64,000 nt of DNA from Pseudomonas yamanorum (lineage in GTDB: Bacteria > Pseudomonadota > Gammaproteobacteria > Pseudomonadales > Pseudomonadaceae), in the NCBI RefSeq assembly GCF_013386765.1, contig NZ_JACARE010000018.1, positions 461,525 to 525,524 of the forward strand. Direction: 5' to 3'. Below, one piece after another: positions 17,493-26,807 of this stretch (the stretch's first letter is position 1; each line of letters opens with the position of its first letter). Position numbers and translations under genes: made by a program. Under the pieces are notes generated by a model. It did no database searches. It had not been told where the DNA came from and saw only the letters and a list, made by a program, of their open reading frames with translations.

Positions 17493-18272
17493 ATGTCTCG
17501 CCTGCCGTTAATCGGCGTCACCGCCTGCTCCAAACAGGTCGGTCTGCATGCTTATCACATCAGTGGCGACAAATACGTCCGTGCAGTGGCCACCGCTGCC
17601 AAGGGCTTGCCATTGATCATTCCGTCCCTGGCGGATGTGCTCGACCCGGCCAATATTCTTGACGGCCTGGACGGCATTCTTTTTACCGGCTCACCTTCCA
17701 ATATCGAACCCTTTCACTACGACGGTCCGGCCAGCGCGCCCGGGACTGCTCATGATTCTGCACGGGACCAAACCACCTTGCCGCTGCTGCGTGCCGCCAT
17801 CGCGGCCGGCGTTCCGGTGCTGGGGATTTGCCGTGGCTTCCAGGAAATGAACGTGGCGTTTGGCGGCAGCCTGCACCAGAAGGTTCACGAAGTGCCGGGC
17901 ATGATGGATCACCGCGAAGACGACACCCAGCCGCTGGACATCCAGTATGGCCCGGCGCACCCGGTGGCCATCTCCCCGAATGGGGTATTGGCAAGCCTGG
18001 GCTTGCCGCCGACGATCCAGGTCAACTCGATTCATTCACAGGGTGTCGACCGCCTGGCGCCGGGTTTTCAGGTCGAGGCCACCGCGCCGGATGGCTTGAT
18101 CGAAGGCTTTTCGATCCCCGCGGGCAAGGCTTTTGCTTTAGGAGTGCAATGGCACCCCGAATGGCAGGTAAGCTCTAACCCGCACTACCTCGCAATCTTC
18201 CAGGCATTTGGCAATGCCTGTCGAAAGCGGGTGATGCAACGCGACGCGGATGCTGCGTCAACTTACGCCTGA
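17493..18272 (+). CDS. spuA: Gamma-glutamyl-GABA hydrolase (class I amidotransferase-like)
   Basis: Peptidase C26/class I glutamine amidotransferase of 259 aa. The nucleophile Cys113 lies in the elbow VLGICRGFQEMN, and the His/Glu pair is in GVQWHPEW near residue 225. The family (PuuD/SpuA) cleaves gamma-glutamyl-GABA to glutamate and GABA. First gene of spuABC; the gap to spuB is 39 bp. Confidence 0.93.
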   Translation: MSRLPLIGVTACSKQVGLHAYHISGDKYVRAVATAAKGLPLIIPSLADVLDPANILDGLDGILFTGSPSNIEPFHYDGPASAPGTAHDSARDQTTLPLLRAAIAAGVPVLGICRGFQEMNVAFGGSLHQKVHEVPGMMDHREDDTQPLDIQYGPAHPVAISPNGVLASLGLPPTIQVNSIHSQGVDRLAPGFQVEATAPDGLIEGFSIPAGKAFALGVQWHPEWQVSSNPHYLAIFQAFGNACRKRVMQRDADAASTYA

Positions 18273-18311
18273 CCTTTAATGGATGTCAGGAAACACAGCC
18301 CAGAGGCATTT

Positions 18312-19670
18312 ATGAGTAACAACCTCGACCAGCTCACCGATTGGTTGAAAGACCACAAGATCACAGAAGTCGAATGCATGATTGGCGACCTCACCGGCAT
18401 CACCCGGGGCAAGATCTCGCCGACCAACAAGTTCATCGCCGAAAAAGGCATGCGCCTGCCCGAAAGCGTTCTGTTGCAGACCGTGACCGGCGACTATGTC
18501 GAAGACGACATCTATTACGAATTGCTCGACCCGGCCGACATCGACATGATCTGCCGCCCGGACGAGAACGCGGTGTACCTGGTGCCCTGGGCCATAGAGC
18601 CTACCGCCCAGGTGATCCACGACACCTACGACAAGCAAGGCAACCCGATCGAGCTGTCGCCGCGCAACGTGCTCAAGAAAGTCCTCAAGCTCTACGCCGA
18701 CAAAGGCTGGCAGCCCATCGTGGCGCCGGAGATGGAGTTCTACCTGACCAAGCGCTGCGAAGACCCGGACTTCCCGCTGCAACCGCCGATTGGCCGCTCC
18801 GGTCGCCCGGAGACTGGCCGCCAGTCCTTCTCTATAGAAGCCGCCAACGAATTCGACCCGTTGTTCGAAGACGTCTACGACTGGTGCGAGCTGCAGGAGC
18901 TGGACCTCGACACGTTGATCCACGAAGACGGCACCGCGCAGATGGAAATCAACTTCCGTCACGGCGATGCATTGTCCCTGGCCGACCAGATCCTGGTGTT
19001 CAAGCGCACCATGCGCGAAGCGGCGCTCAAGCACAACGTGGCGGCCACCTTTATGGCCAAGCCCATGACCGGCGAGCCCGGCAGCGCGATGCACCTGCAC
19101 CAGAGCATCATCGACATCGCCACCGGCAAGAACGTCTTCTCCAATGAAGACGGGAGCAAGAGCGAGCTGTTCCTGCATCACATCGGTGGCCTGCAGAAAT
19201 TCATCCCCGAGTTGTTGCCGCTGTTCGCGCCCAACGTGAACTCGTTCCGCCGCTTCCTGCCCGACACTTCGGCGCCGGTCAACGTGGAATGGGGCGAAGA
19301 AAACCGCACCGTTGGCCTGCGGGTACCGGATGCCGGCCCACAGAACCGTCGGGTGGAAAACCGCCTGCCGGGCGCCGACGCCAACCCGTACCTGGCGATT
19401 GCCGCCAGCCTGCTGTGTGGCTACATCGGCATGGTCGAAGGCATCAGCCCAAGTGCGCCAGTGGTTGGCCGTGGTTACGAGCGCCGCAACCTGCGCCTGC
19501 CGCTGACCATCGAAGACGCCCTGGAACGCATGGAAAACAGCAAGACCATCGAGAAATACCTGGGTCACAAATTCATCACAGGCTACGTCGCGGTCAAGCG
19601 GGCCGAGCATGAAAACTTCAAGCGCGTGATCAGTTCGTGGGAGCGGGAATTCCTGCTCTTCGCCGTCTGA
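18312..19670 (+). CDS. spuB: Gamma-glutamylpolyamine synthetase paralogue (glutamine synthetase family)
   Basis: Second GS-family enzyme of the cluster, 452 aa. MIGDLTGITRGKISP marks the N-domain; QMEINFRHGDALS, GSAMHLHQSI and NRTVGLRVPDAGPQNRRVENR mark the ATP/glutamate/amine site. It differs from SpuI in these loops, consistent with a different polyamine preference. Start 18312 was chosen because the upstream frame from 18279 adds residues with no family match, and AGGCATTT lies ahead. Polyamine gamma-glutamylation is the inferred reaction. Confidence 0.92.
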   Translation: MSNNLDQLTDWLKDHKITEVECMIGDLTGITRGKISPTNKFIAEKGMRLPESVLLQTVTGDYVEDDIYYELLDPADIDMICRPDENAVYLVPWAIEPTAQVIHDTYDKQGNPIELSPRNVLKKVLKLYADKGWQPIVAPEMEFYLTKRCEDPDFPLQPPIGRSGRPETGRQSFSIEAANEFDPLFEDVYDWCELQELDLDTLIHEDGTAQMEINFRHGDALSLADQILVFKRTMREAALKHNVAATFMAKPMTGEPGSAMHLHQSIIDIATGKNVFSNEDGSKSELFLHHIGGLQKFIPELLPLFAPNVNSFRRFLPDTSAPVNVEWGEENRTVGLRVPDAGPQNRRVENRLPGADANPYLAIAASLLCGYIGMVEGISPSAPVVGRGYERRNLRLPLTIEDALERMENSKTIEKYLGHKFITGYVAVKRAEHENFKRVISSWEREFLLFAV

Positions 19671-19728
19671 TGCGCCGGGCGCGCCCTTTAAACGGCGCGT
19701 CCTCACCTGAAACATCTAGGAGATTGGT

Positions 19729-21093
19729 ATGTCCAGCAACAACCCGCAAACCCGTGAATGGCAAGCCTTGAGCAGCGATCACCACCTGGCGCCGTTCAGC
19801 GACTTCAAGCAATTGAAAGAGAAAGGCCCACGGATCATCACCAAAGCCCACGGCGTTTACCTGTGGGACAGCGAAGGCAACAAGATTCTCGACGGCATGG
19901 CCGGCCTGTGGTGCGTGGCGATCGGTTACGGTCGCGACGAACTGGCTGATGCGGCCGCCAAGCAGATGAAAGAGCTGCCTTACTACAACCTGTTCTTCCA
20001 GACGGCCCACCCGCCGGTGCTGGAACTGGCCAAAGCCATCTCCGATATCGCCCCGCAAGGCATGAACCACGTGTTCTTCACCGGTTCCGGCTCCGAAGGC
20101 AACGACACCATGCTGCGTATGGTCCGCCACTACTGGGCGATCAAAGGCCAGCCGAACAAGAAAACCATCATCAGCCGCAAGAATGGCTACCACGGCTCCA
20201 CCGTGGCCGGCGCCAGCCTGGGCGGCATGACCTACATGCATGAACAGGGCGACTTGCCGATCCCGGGCATCGTCCATATCGCCCAGCCTTACTGGTTCGG
20301 CGAAGGCGGCGACATGAGCCCGGAAGAGTTCGGCGTGTGGGCGGCCAACCAGTTGGAAGAGAAGATTCTGGAACTGGGCGTGGACAACGTCGGTGCCTTT
20401 ATTGCCGAGCCGATCCAGGGCGCCGGTGGCGTGATCGTGCCGCCTGCCAGCTACTGGCCGCGTATCAAGGAAATCCTCGCCAAGTACGACATCCTGTTCG
20501 TGGCCGATGAAGTGATCTGCGGCTTTGGCCGTACCGGTGAGTGGTTCGGTAGCGATTTCTACGACCTCAAGCCCGACATGATGACCATCGCCAAGGGCCT
20601 GACCTCGGGCTACATCCCGATGGGCGGCCTGATCGTGCGCGACGAAGTGGTCGCTGTGCTGAACGAAGGCGGTGATTTCAACCACGGTTTCACCTACTCC
20701 GGTCACCCGGTGGCGGCGGCTGTCGCCCTGGAAAACATCCGCATCATGCGCGATGAGCAAATTGTTAAGCGTGTTCACGACGAAACGGCACCCTATTTGC
20801 AAAAGCGTCTGAGGGAACTGGCTGATCACCCGCTGGTGGGTGAAGTTCGCGGTGTGGGCATGCTCGGTGCGATCGAGTTGGTACAGGACAAGGCAACACG
20901 CAAACGTTACGAAGGCCGTGGCGTTGGCATGATCTGCCGTACGTTCTGCTTCGAGAATGGCCTGATCATGCGCGCCGTGGGCGACACCATGATCATTTCG
21001 CCACCGCTGGTGATCAGCAAGGCCGAGATAGACGAGTTGGTGACCAAGGCGCGGCACTGCCTGGACCTGACTTTGGCGGCATTGCAGGGCTAA
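19729..21093 (+). CDS. spuC: Polyamine:pyruvate aminotransferase
   Basis: Class III PLP aminotransferase of 454 aa. Asp260 (FVADEVICGFGRTG) and the Schiff-base Lys289 (MTIAKGLTSGYIPMGG) are present, together with FFTGSGSEGNDTMLRM in the PLP phosphate site. SpuC transfers the amino group of putrescine (and other diamines) to pyruvate. AGGAG precedes 19729. A hairpin after the stop (21110-21130) separates it from the transport genes. Confidence 0.94.
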   Translation: MSSNNPQTREWQALSSDHHLAPFSDFKQLKEKGPRIITKAHGVYLWDSEGNKILDGMAGLWCVAIGYGRDELADAAAKQMKELPYYNLFFQTAHPPVLELAKAISDIAPQGMNHVFFTGSGSEGNDTMLRMVRHYWAIKGQPNKKTIISRKNGYHGSTVAGASLGGMTYMHEQGDLPIPGIVHIAQPYWFGEGGDMSPEEFGVWAANQLEEKILELGVDNVGAFIAEPIQGAGGVIVPPASYWPRIKEILAKYDILFVADEVICGFGRTGEWFGSDFYDLKPDMMTIAKGLTSGYIPMGGLIVRDEVVAVLNEGGDFNHGFTYSGHPVAAAVALENIRIMRDEQIVKRVHDETAPYLQKRLRELADHPLVGEVRGVGMLGAIELVQDKATRKRYEGRGVGMICRTFCFENGLIMRAVGDTMIISPPLVISKAEIDELVTKARHCLDLTLAALQG

Positions 21094-21109
21094 ATGCTAG
21101 GCTCAGAAC

Positions 21110-21130
21110 GCAGCGCCGGTTGGGCGCTGC
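21110..21130 (+). terminator. Hairpin after spuC, possible attenuator
   Basis: Perfect stem GCAGCGCC-GGTTG-GGCGCTGC, 16 bp after the spuC stop. There is only a weak TTCT tail, so it may act as a partial terminator or RNA-processing hairpin between spuC and spuD. Confidence 0.5.
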
Positions 21131-21285
21131 TTCTGGGATGTTAGAAAAGTGGGGCATTGGTTGAAAGCCGGCCCTTGAACTTGCCAGACTGTCGCCCTGT
21201 TTTGTTGCCCTTAGACGGGCTGCGAAACACGTTGTACTTAAAGAACGAACGTGGCCCAAAAAAGAAAAAATTGGAGCATGACCGA

Positions 21286-22395
21286 ATGAAGGCATTAGGT
21301 TTGAAGAACGCTGGCAAGACCCTCCTGGCCTTGTCCCTGATGGGGGCCATGGCAGGCGCGGCGCACGCCGACGATAAAGTGCTGCACGTTTATAACTGGT
21401 CCGACTACATCGCACCGGACACCATCGCGAACTTTGAAAAAGAGTCCGGGATCAAGGTGGTCTATGACGTGTTCGACTCCAACGAAACCCTGGAAGCCAA
21501 GTTGCTGGCAGGCAAGTCCGGTTACGACATCGTCGTGCCGTCGAACAACTTCCTGGCCAAGCAGATCAAGGCCGGTGTTTACCAGGAACTGGACAAGTCC
21601 AAACTGTCGAACTACGACAACTTGAACAAATCCCTGCTTAAAGCCGTGTCCGTCAGCGACCCGGACAACAAGCACGCCTTCCCGTACATGTGGGGCTCGA
21701 TCGGCATCGGTTACAACCCGGAGAAGGTCAAGGCCGCACTGGGCATCGACAAGATCGACTCGTGGGACACCATCCTCAAGCCGGAAAACCTCGCCAAGCT
21801 CAAAGGCTGCGGTGTGAGCTTCCTCGATTCGCCAACCGAAATGCTGCCGGTGGCGCTGCATTACCTGGGCCTGCCGACCGACACCCAGAAGAAAGAAGAC
21901 CTCAAGCAAGCCGAGGCGCTGTTCCTCAAGCTGCGTCCTTCGATCGGCTACTTCCACTCGTCCAAGTACATCTCCGACCTGGCCAACGGCAACATCTGCG
22001 TAGCCGTGGGTTACTCGGGTGACGTGCAACAGGCCAAGTCCCGCGCGGCTGAAGCCGGTGGCAAGGTCAAGGTTGCCTACGACATTCCGAAAGAAGGTGC
22101 CGGCAGCTTCTACGACATGGTCGCCATCCCTAAAGATGCCGAAAACGTCGACGCCGCCTACAAGTTCATGAACTACCTGCTCAAGCCGGAAGTCATGGCG
22201 AGCATTACCAACAGCGTGCGTTTCCCGAACGGTAACGAGAAAGCCACCGCACTGGTCGACAAAGACATCACCAGCGACCCGGGTATCTACCCGCCGGCGG
22301 ACGTGCAAGCCAAGCTTTATGCAATTGCTGACTTGCCGGCTGCTACTCAGCGGGAAATGACCCGCAGCTGGACCAAAATCAAATCGGGCAAGTAA
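21286..22395 (+). CDS. spuD: Polyamine ABC transporter binding protein SpuD
   Basis: PotF/PotD-type periplasmic binding protein of 369 aa. Signal peptide to about residue 25 (LLALSLMGAMAGAAHADD), then KVLHVYNWSDYIAPDT, the family fingerprint, YDVFDSNETLEAKLLAG, and SYFHSSKY-type loop (GYFHSSKYISDLANGNICVAVGYSGD). In P. aeruginosa SpuD prefers putrescine. GGAGC lies ahead of 21286. It is followed by spuE, a second binding protein, after a 41-bp inverted repeat. Confidence 0.94.
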   Translation: MKALGLKNAGKTLLALSLMGAMAGAAHADDKVLHVYNWSDYIAPDTIANFEKESGIKVVYDVFDSNETLEAKLLAGKSGYDIVVPSNNFLAKQIKAGVYQELDKSKLSNYDNLNKSLLKAVSVSDPDNKHAFPYMWGSIGIGYNPEKVKAALGIDKIDSWDTILKPENLAKLKGCGVSFLDSPTEMLPVALHYLGLPTDTQKKEDLKQAEALFLKLRPSIGYFHSSKYISDLANGNICVAVGYSGDVQQAKSRAAEAGGKVKVAYDIPKEGAGSFYDMVAIPKDAENVDAAYKFMNYLLKPEVMASITNSVRFPNGNEKATALVDKDITSDPGIYPPADVQAKLYAIADLPAATQREMTRSWTKIKSGK

Positions 22396-22410
22396 GCCGA
22401 CTTGATACCC

Positions 22411-22451
22411 GTTTTGTTAACCGCCGCGATGCGCGCGGTGGTTAACAAAAC
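22411..22451 (+). terminator. spuD-spuE intercistronic stem-loop
   Basis: Long imperfect inverted repeat with outer arms GTTTTGTTAACC / GGTTAACAAAAC and an inner CCGCG/CGCGG stem. It has no long T run beyond AACAATTTAATG, so it may reduce read-through or protect the spuD message rather than end it fully. Confidence 0.6.
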
Positions 22452-22559
22452 AATTTAATGACAGAAAGTTTTGCCGGATCGGTTTATCGAGGGTAAGTTG
22501 CGCGCCGGTTTTGTTGCCGGGCAACAACTTCGGGCCCAACTATTTAAGAGGACCTCCAC

Positions 22560-23654
22560 TTGCCAATTTCTTTATTTCGCAAAGCCATGCTGGTGGGTGC
22601 AGGTATCACGCTGGCTGTCAGCGTGCAGGCCGCGCCGACTGTGCATATTTATAACTGGTCGGACTACATCGGCCCCGACACCCTGGCCAACTTTGAAAAG
22701 GCCACCGGCATCAAGCCGGTCTACGACGTGTTCGACTCCAACGAAACCCTGGAAGGCAAGTTGCTGGCCGGGCGTACCGGGTATGACGTGGTCGTGCCGT
22801 CGAACCACTTCCTCGGCAAGCAGATCAAGGCCGGGGCGTTCCAGAAGCTCGACAAGTCGCAGCTGACCCACTACGCCAACCTCGACCCGGCGCTGCTCAA
22901 GCGCCTGGAAAAGAATGACCCGGGCAACCAGTACGCCGTGCCGTACCTGTGGGGCACCAACGGCATTGGCTACAACGTCGACAAGGTCAAGGAAGTGCTG
23001 GGCGTCGACCATATCGATTCCTGGGCCGTGCTGTTCGAGCCGGAAAACATGAAGAAGCTGGCCACGTGCGGCGTGTCGTTCATGGACTCGGCGGATGAAA
23101 TGCTGCCGGCGGTGCTCAACTACATGGGCCTGAACCCCAACAGCACCAACCCTGAAGACTACAAGAAGGCTGAAGAGAAACTCCTGAAAGTGCGTCCGTA
23201 CGTGACCTACTTCCATTCTTCCAAGTACATCTCGGACCTCGCCAACGGCAACATCTGCGTGGCGGCCGGCTTCTCCGGTGATGTGTTCCAGGCCAAGGCC
23301 CGTGCGGCCGAGGCGGGCAAAGGCGTGAACATCGCCTACGTGATTCCCAAAGAAGGCGGCAACCTGTGGTTCGACGTGCTGGCCATCCCCAAGGATGCGA
23401 CCAACGTCAAAGAGGCCCTCGCCTTCATCAACTATTTGCTGAAACCTGAGGTGATCGCTCAGGTCAGTGATTACGTCGGTTATGCCAACCCTAACCCAGG
23501 GGCGGACAAACTGATGGAGCAATCGATACGCACTGACGAAGCGGTTTACCCACCGCAGGCGGTTCTCGACCGGACTTTTGTCAACTTCGAGCTACCCCCG
23601 AAAGTGCAACGTTTGATGACCCGTAGCTGGACCAAGGTCAAGACGGGCAAGTAA
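22560..23654 (+). CDS. spuE: Polyamine ABC transporter binding protein SpuE
   Basis: Second PotF-type binding protein, 364 aa, closely similar to SpuD through VHIYNWSDYIGPDTLANFEKA and YDVFDSNETLEGKLLAG. The start is TTG at 22560, giving the signal peptide MPISLFRKAMLVGAG ... SVQA, with a good AAGAGGA ribosome site six bases before; no ATG gives a better signal peptide. In P. aeruginosa SpuE is specific for spermidine and influences type III secretion gene expression. Paired binding proteins with one membrane complex imply two substrates share the importer. Confidence 0.93.
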   Translation: MPISLFRKAMLVGAGITLAVSVQAAPTVHIYNWSDYIGPDTLANFEKATGIKPVYDVFDSNETLEGKLLAGRTGYDVVVPSNHFLGKQIKAGAFQKLDKSQLTHYANLDPALLKRLEKNDPGNQYAVPYLWGTNGIGYNVDKVKEVLGVDHIDSWAVLFEPENMKKLATCGVSFMDSADEMLPAVLNYMGLNPNSTNPEDYKKAEEKLLKVRPYVTYFHSSKYISDLANGNICVAAGFSGDVFQAKARAAEAGKGVNIAYVIPKEGGNLWFDVLAIPKDATNVKEALAFINYLLKPEVIAQVSDYVGYANPNPGADKLMEQSIRTDEAVYPPQAVLDRTFVNFELPPKVQRLMTRSWTKVKTGK

Positions 23655-23721
23655 GGCTCAAACTATCCAAGGCTCGTCCGTATTGGGCGAGCTGCACTCT
23701 TTTTTTCTGGGAGTTTCGTAA

Positions 23722-24864
23722 ATGGCAGTTGCCTCCGGCGCCTATAAGAAAGCCCTCGAGGGCGACCAGACACCGAAAAAGGTGCTGGTCAAAATCGACC
23801 GGGTCACGAAGAAGTTCGACGAGACGATTGCCGTGGACGATGTGTCCCTGGAAATCAAGAAAGGCGAGATCTTCGCCTTGCTCGGCGGATCGGGTTCGGG
23901 CAAATCCACCTTGCTGCGCATGCTCGCAGGCTTCGAGCGCCCAACGGAAGGACGCATTTACCTCGACGGTGTAGACATCACCGACATGCCGCCCTACGAG
24001 CGGCCGATCAACATGATGTTCCAGTCCTACGCCTTGTTCCCCCACATGACCGTGGCCCAGAACATCGCGTTTGGCCTGCAACAGGACAAGATCCCCAAGG
24101 CCGAGGTCGACGCCCGCGTGGCCGAGATGCTCAAGCTGGTGCAGATGAGCCAGTACGCCAAGCGCAAGCCGCACCAGCTGTCTGGCGGCCAGCGTCAGCG
24201 GGTGGCGTTGGCGCGTTCCCTGGCCAAGCGTCCGAAACTGCTGTTGCTCGATGAGCCGATGGGCGCATTGGACAAGAAGCTGCGTTCGCAGATGCAACTG
24301 GAGCTGGTTGAGATCATCGAGCGCGTAGGCGTGACCTGCGTGATGGTGACCCACGACCAGGAAGAGGCCATGACCATGGCCGAGCGCATCGCGATCATGC
24401 ACCTGGGCTGGATCGCCCAGATCGGCAGCCCGATCGACATCTATGAAACGCCTACCAGCCGCCTGGTGTGCGAGTTCATCGGCAACGTCAACATCTTCGA
24501 CACCCAGGTGGTGGACGACGCCGAAGGCCACGCGGTGCTCAAGTGCCCGGACCTGGACCGCGACATCTACGTTGGCTACGGCATCGCCACTTCGGTGGAA
24601 GACAAGTCGGTGACCTACGCCATCCGCCCTGAAAAGCTGCTGGTGACCACCGAAATGCCGACCTGCGAGCACAACTGGTCCAGCGGCAAGGTGCACGACA
24701 TTGCCTATCTCGGCGGCCACTCGGTGTTCTACGTCGAATTGCCGAGCGGCAAGCTGGTGCAATCCTTCGTGGCCAACGCCGAACGCCGTGGCCAGCGCCC
24801 AACCTGGGGTGACCAGGTGTACGTGTGGTGGGAAGACGACAGCGGCGTGGTACTTCGCTCATGA
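23722..24864 (+). CDS. spuF: Polyamine ABC transporter ATPase
   Basis: PotA-type ATPase of 380 aa. Walker A GGSGSGKSTLLRMLAG, Q-loop FQSYALFPHMTVAQN, signature LSGGQRQRVALARSL, Walker B LLLLDEPMGALDKKLR, then a C-terminal TOBE region (YAIRPEKLLVT ... DIAYLGGHSVFYVELPSG). It powers SpuGH. The stop overlaps the next start (ATGA at 24861). Confidence 0.95.
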   Translation: MAVASGAYKKALEGDQTPKKVLVKIDRVTKKFDETIAVDDVSLEIKKGEIFALLGGSGSGKSTLLRMLAGFERPTEGRIYLDGVDITDMPPYERPINMMFQSYALFPHMTVAQNIAFGLQQDKIPKAEVDARVAEMLKLVQMSQYAKRKPHQLSGGQRQRVALARSLAKRPKLLLLDEPMGALDKKLRSQMQLELVEIIERVGVTCVMVTHDQEEAMTMAERIAIMHLGWIAQIGSPIDIYETPTSRLVCEFIGNVNIFDTQVVDDAEGHAVLKCPDLDRDIYVGYGIATSVEDKSVTYAIRPEKLLVTTEMPTCEHNWSSGKVHDIAYLGGHSVFYVELPSGKLVQSFVANAERRGQRPTWGDQVYVWWEDDSGVVLRS

Positions 24865-25781
24865 ACATGAAGAAGTTCAAACGCCAGCTGCAACGAATAA
24901 CGCCCGGTGGCCGGCATGTGGTCATCGGGATCCCTTTCCTCTGGCTGTTCCTGTTCTTCGCGCTGCCGTTCTTCATCGTCTTGAAGATCAGCTTTGCCGA
25001 AGCCGACGTGGCGATCCCGCCGTACACCGAGATCTACACCTTCGTTGAACAGAAACTGCAGTTGGTGCTGAACCTGGCCAACTACGGGATGCTGGGCGAT
25101 GACGAGTTGTACATCGCGGCGTACCTGGGCTCGCTGAAGATGGCGTTTTTCAGCACCATCCTTTGCCTGCTGATCGGCTACCCGATGGCCTACGCCATTG
25201 CCAGCGCCCGCAAGGAAATCCAGACCGTGCTGGTGCTGCTGATCATGATGCCGACCTGGACGGCCATCCTGATCCGCGTGTATGCGTGGATGGGCATCCT
25301 CAGCAACAACGGTTTGCTCAACAGCTTTTTGATGTCCATCGGGCTGATCAACGAACCGCTGCAGATCCTCAACACCAACATCGCGGTGTACATCGGCGTG
25401 GTTTATTCGTACCTGCCGTTCATGATCCTGCCGTTGTACGCCAACCTGGTGAAGCACGACCAGAGCCTGCTGGAAGCCGCATCGGACCTGGGTTCGAGCA
25501 CCTTCAACAGCTTCTGGAAAATCACCGTGCCGCTGTCCAAGAACGGCATCATCGCCGGCTGCATGCTGGTGTTTATCCCGGTGGTGGGCGAGTTCGTGAT
25601 CCCGGAACTGCTGGGCGGCCCGGAAACCCTGATGATCGGTAAAGTGTTGTGGCAAGAATTCTTCAACAACCGTGACTGGCCGGTGGCGTCTGCCCTGGCG
25701 GTGGTGATGCTGGCGATCCTGATTGTGCCGATCATCCTGTTCAACCGCAGCCAAGCCAAAGAGATGGAGGGCAAGATATGA
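24861..25781 (+). CDS. spuG: Polyamine ABC transporter permease 1
   Basis: PotB/PotH-type inner-membrane permease of about 306 aa with six helices, the first being VVIGIPFLWLFLFFALPFFI. It has the coupling motif EAASDLGSSTFNSFWKITVPLSKNGI. A second in-frame ATG lies at 24867. Start and stop overlap its neighbours by four bases on each side, so spuFGH are translationally coupled. Confidence 0.94.
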   Translation: MNMKKFKRQLQRITPGGRHVVIGIPFLWLFLFFALPFFIVLKISFAEADVAIPPYTEIYTFVEQKLQLVLNLANYGMLGDDELYIAAYLGSLKMAFFSTILCLLIGYPMAYAIASARKEIQTVLVLLIMMPTWTAILIRVYAWMGILSNNGLLNSFLMSIGLINEPLQILNTNIAVYIGVVYSYLPFMILPLYANLVKHDQSLLEAASDLGSSTFNSFWKITVPLSKNGIIAGCMLVFIPVVGEFVIPELLGGPETLMIGKVLWQEFFNNRDWPVASALAVVMLAILIVPIILFNRSQAKEMEGKI

Positions 25782-26665
25782 AGCGCGTCAGTTTCTCAAG
25801 CTTCATGCTGGTGGCGGGGTTGCTGTTCATCTACCTGCCGATGCTGATCCTGGTGATCTACTCGTTCAACGAATCCAAGCTGGTGACAGTGTGGGGCGGT
25901 TGGTCGGTGAAGTGGTACGTCGGCCTGTTGGACAACACCCAGTTGATGGGCTCGGTAGGGCGCTCGCTGGAAATTGCCTGCTACACGGCGATTGCGGCGG
26001 TGGCGCTGGGTACATTGGCGGCGTTCGTGCTGACGCGTATCAGCCAGTTCAAGGGCCGCACGCTGTTCGGCGGCCTGGTGACGGCACCGCTGGTCATGCC
26101 GGAAGTGATTACCGGCCTGTCGCTGTTGCTGCTGTTCGTGGCCATGGCCCAGATGATCGGCTGGCCCCAGGAACGTGGCCTGGTCACCATCTGGATTGCC
26201 CACACCACGTTCTGTTCGGCGTATGTGGCGGTGGTGGTGTCGGCGCGCTTGCGTGAGCTGGACCTGTCGATTGAAGAGGCCGCCATGGACTTGGGGGCGA
26301 GGCCGTGGAAGGTGTTCTTCCTGATCACCATCCCGATGATCGCGCCGTCGCTGGCGGCGGGCGGCATGATGTCGTTCGCGCTGTCCCTGGATGACTTGGT
26401 GCTGGCGAGCTTCGTGTCGGGGCCGGGTTCGACCACCTTGCCGATGGAAGTGTTCTCGGCGGTGCGCCTGGGGGTTAAACCCGAGATCAACGCCGTGGCC
26501 AGCCTGATTCTGTTGGCGGTGTCGCTGGTGACCTTCCTGGTGTGGTTCTTCAGCCGTCGTGCCGAAGAACACCGCAAGAAAGCCATCCAGCAGGCGATTG
26601 AAGAAGCGGCTGCGGATGGTTGGGAGAAGCCGGCGGACTCGCGTCGTGCACCGGCACCGGTCTAA
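25778..26665 (+). CDS. spuH: Polyamine ABC transporter permease 2
   Basis: PotC/PotI-type permease of 295 aa. The first helix MLVAGLLFIYLPMLILVIYSF and the EEAAMDLGARPWKVFFLITIPMIAPSLAAG coupling loop are typical. It partners SpuG in the membrane. Last gene of the transport operon; a REPIN follows. Confidence 0.94.
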   Translation: MKRVSFSSFMLVAGLLFIYLPMLILVIYSFNESKLVTVWGGWSVKWYVGLLDNTQLMGSVGRSLEIACYTAIAAVALGTLAAFVLTRISQFKGRTLFGGLVTAPLVMPEVITGLSLLLLFVAMAQMIGWPQERGLVTIWIAHTTFCSAYVAVVVSARLRELDLSIEEAAMDLGARPWKVFFLITIPMIAPSLAAGGMMSFALSLDDLVLASFVSGPGSTTLPMEVFSAVRLGVKPEINAVASLILLAVSLVTFLVWFFSRRAEEHRKKAIQQAIEEAAADGWEKPADSRRAPAPV

Positions 26666-26687
26666 CTGACGGAACCGGCTTTAAAAA

Positions 26688-26777
26688 TGTGGGAGCTGGC
26701 TTGCCTGCGATAGCGGTGTATCAGTCAACAAATTAGTCGACTGTCACACCGCCATCGCAGGCAAGCCAGCTCCCACA
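26688..26777. repeat. REP/REPIN palindrome
   Basis: TGTGGGAGCTGGCTTGCCTGCGATAGCGG and its inverted partner CCGCCATCGCAGGCAAGCCAGCTCCCACA around about 35 bp, between convergent spuH and the HD-domain gene. Confidence 0.9.
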
Positions 26778-26807
26778 GTAGTTTTGTGGTGTTTATAAGG
26801 TTGTGTT

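Noticed and set aside
19630..21057. 475-codon minus-strand frame opposite spuC
   Set aside because: Shadow frame made open by high GC third positions; spuC has all catalytic residues on the plus strand.
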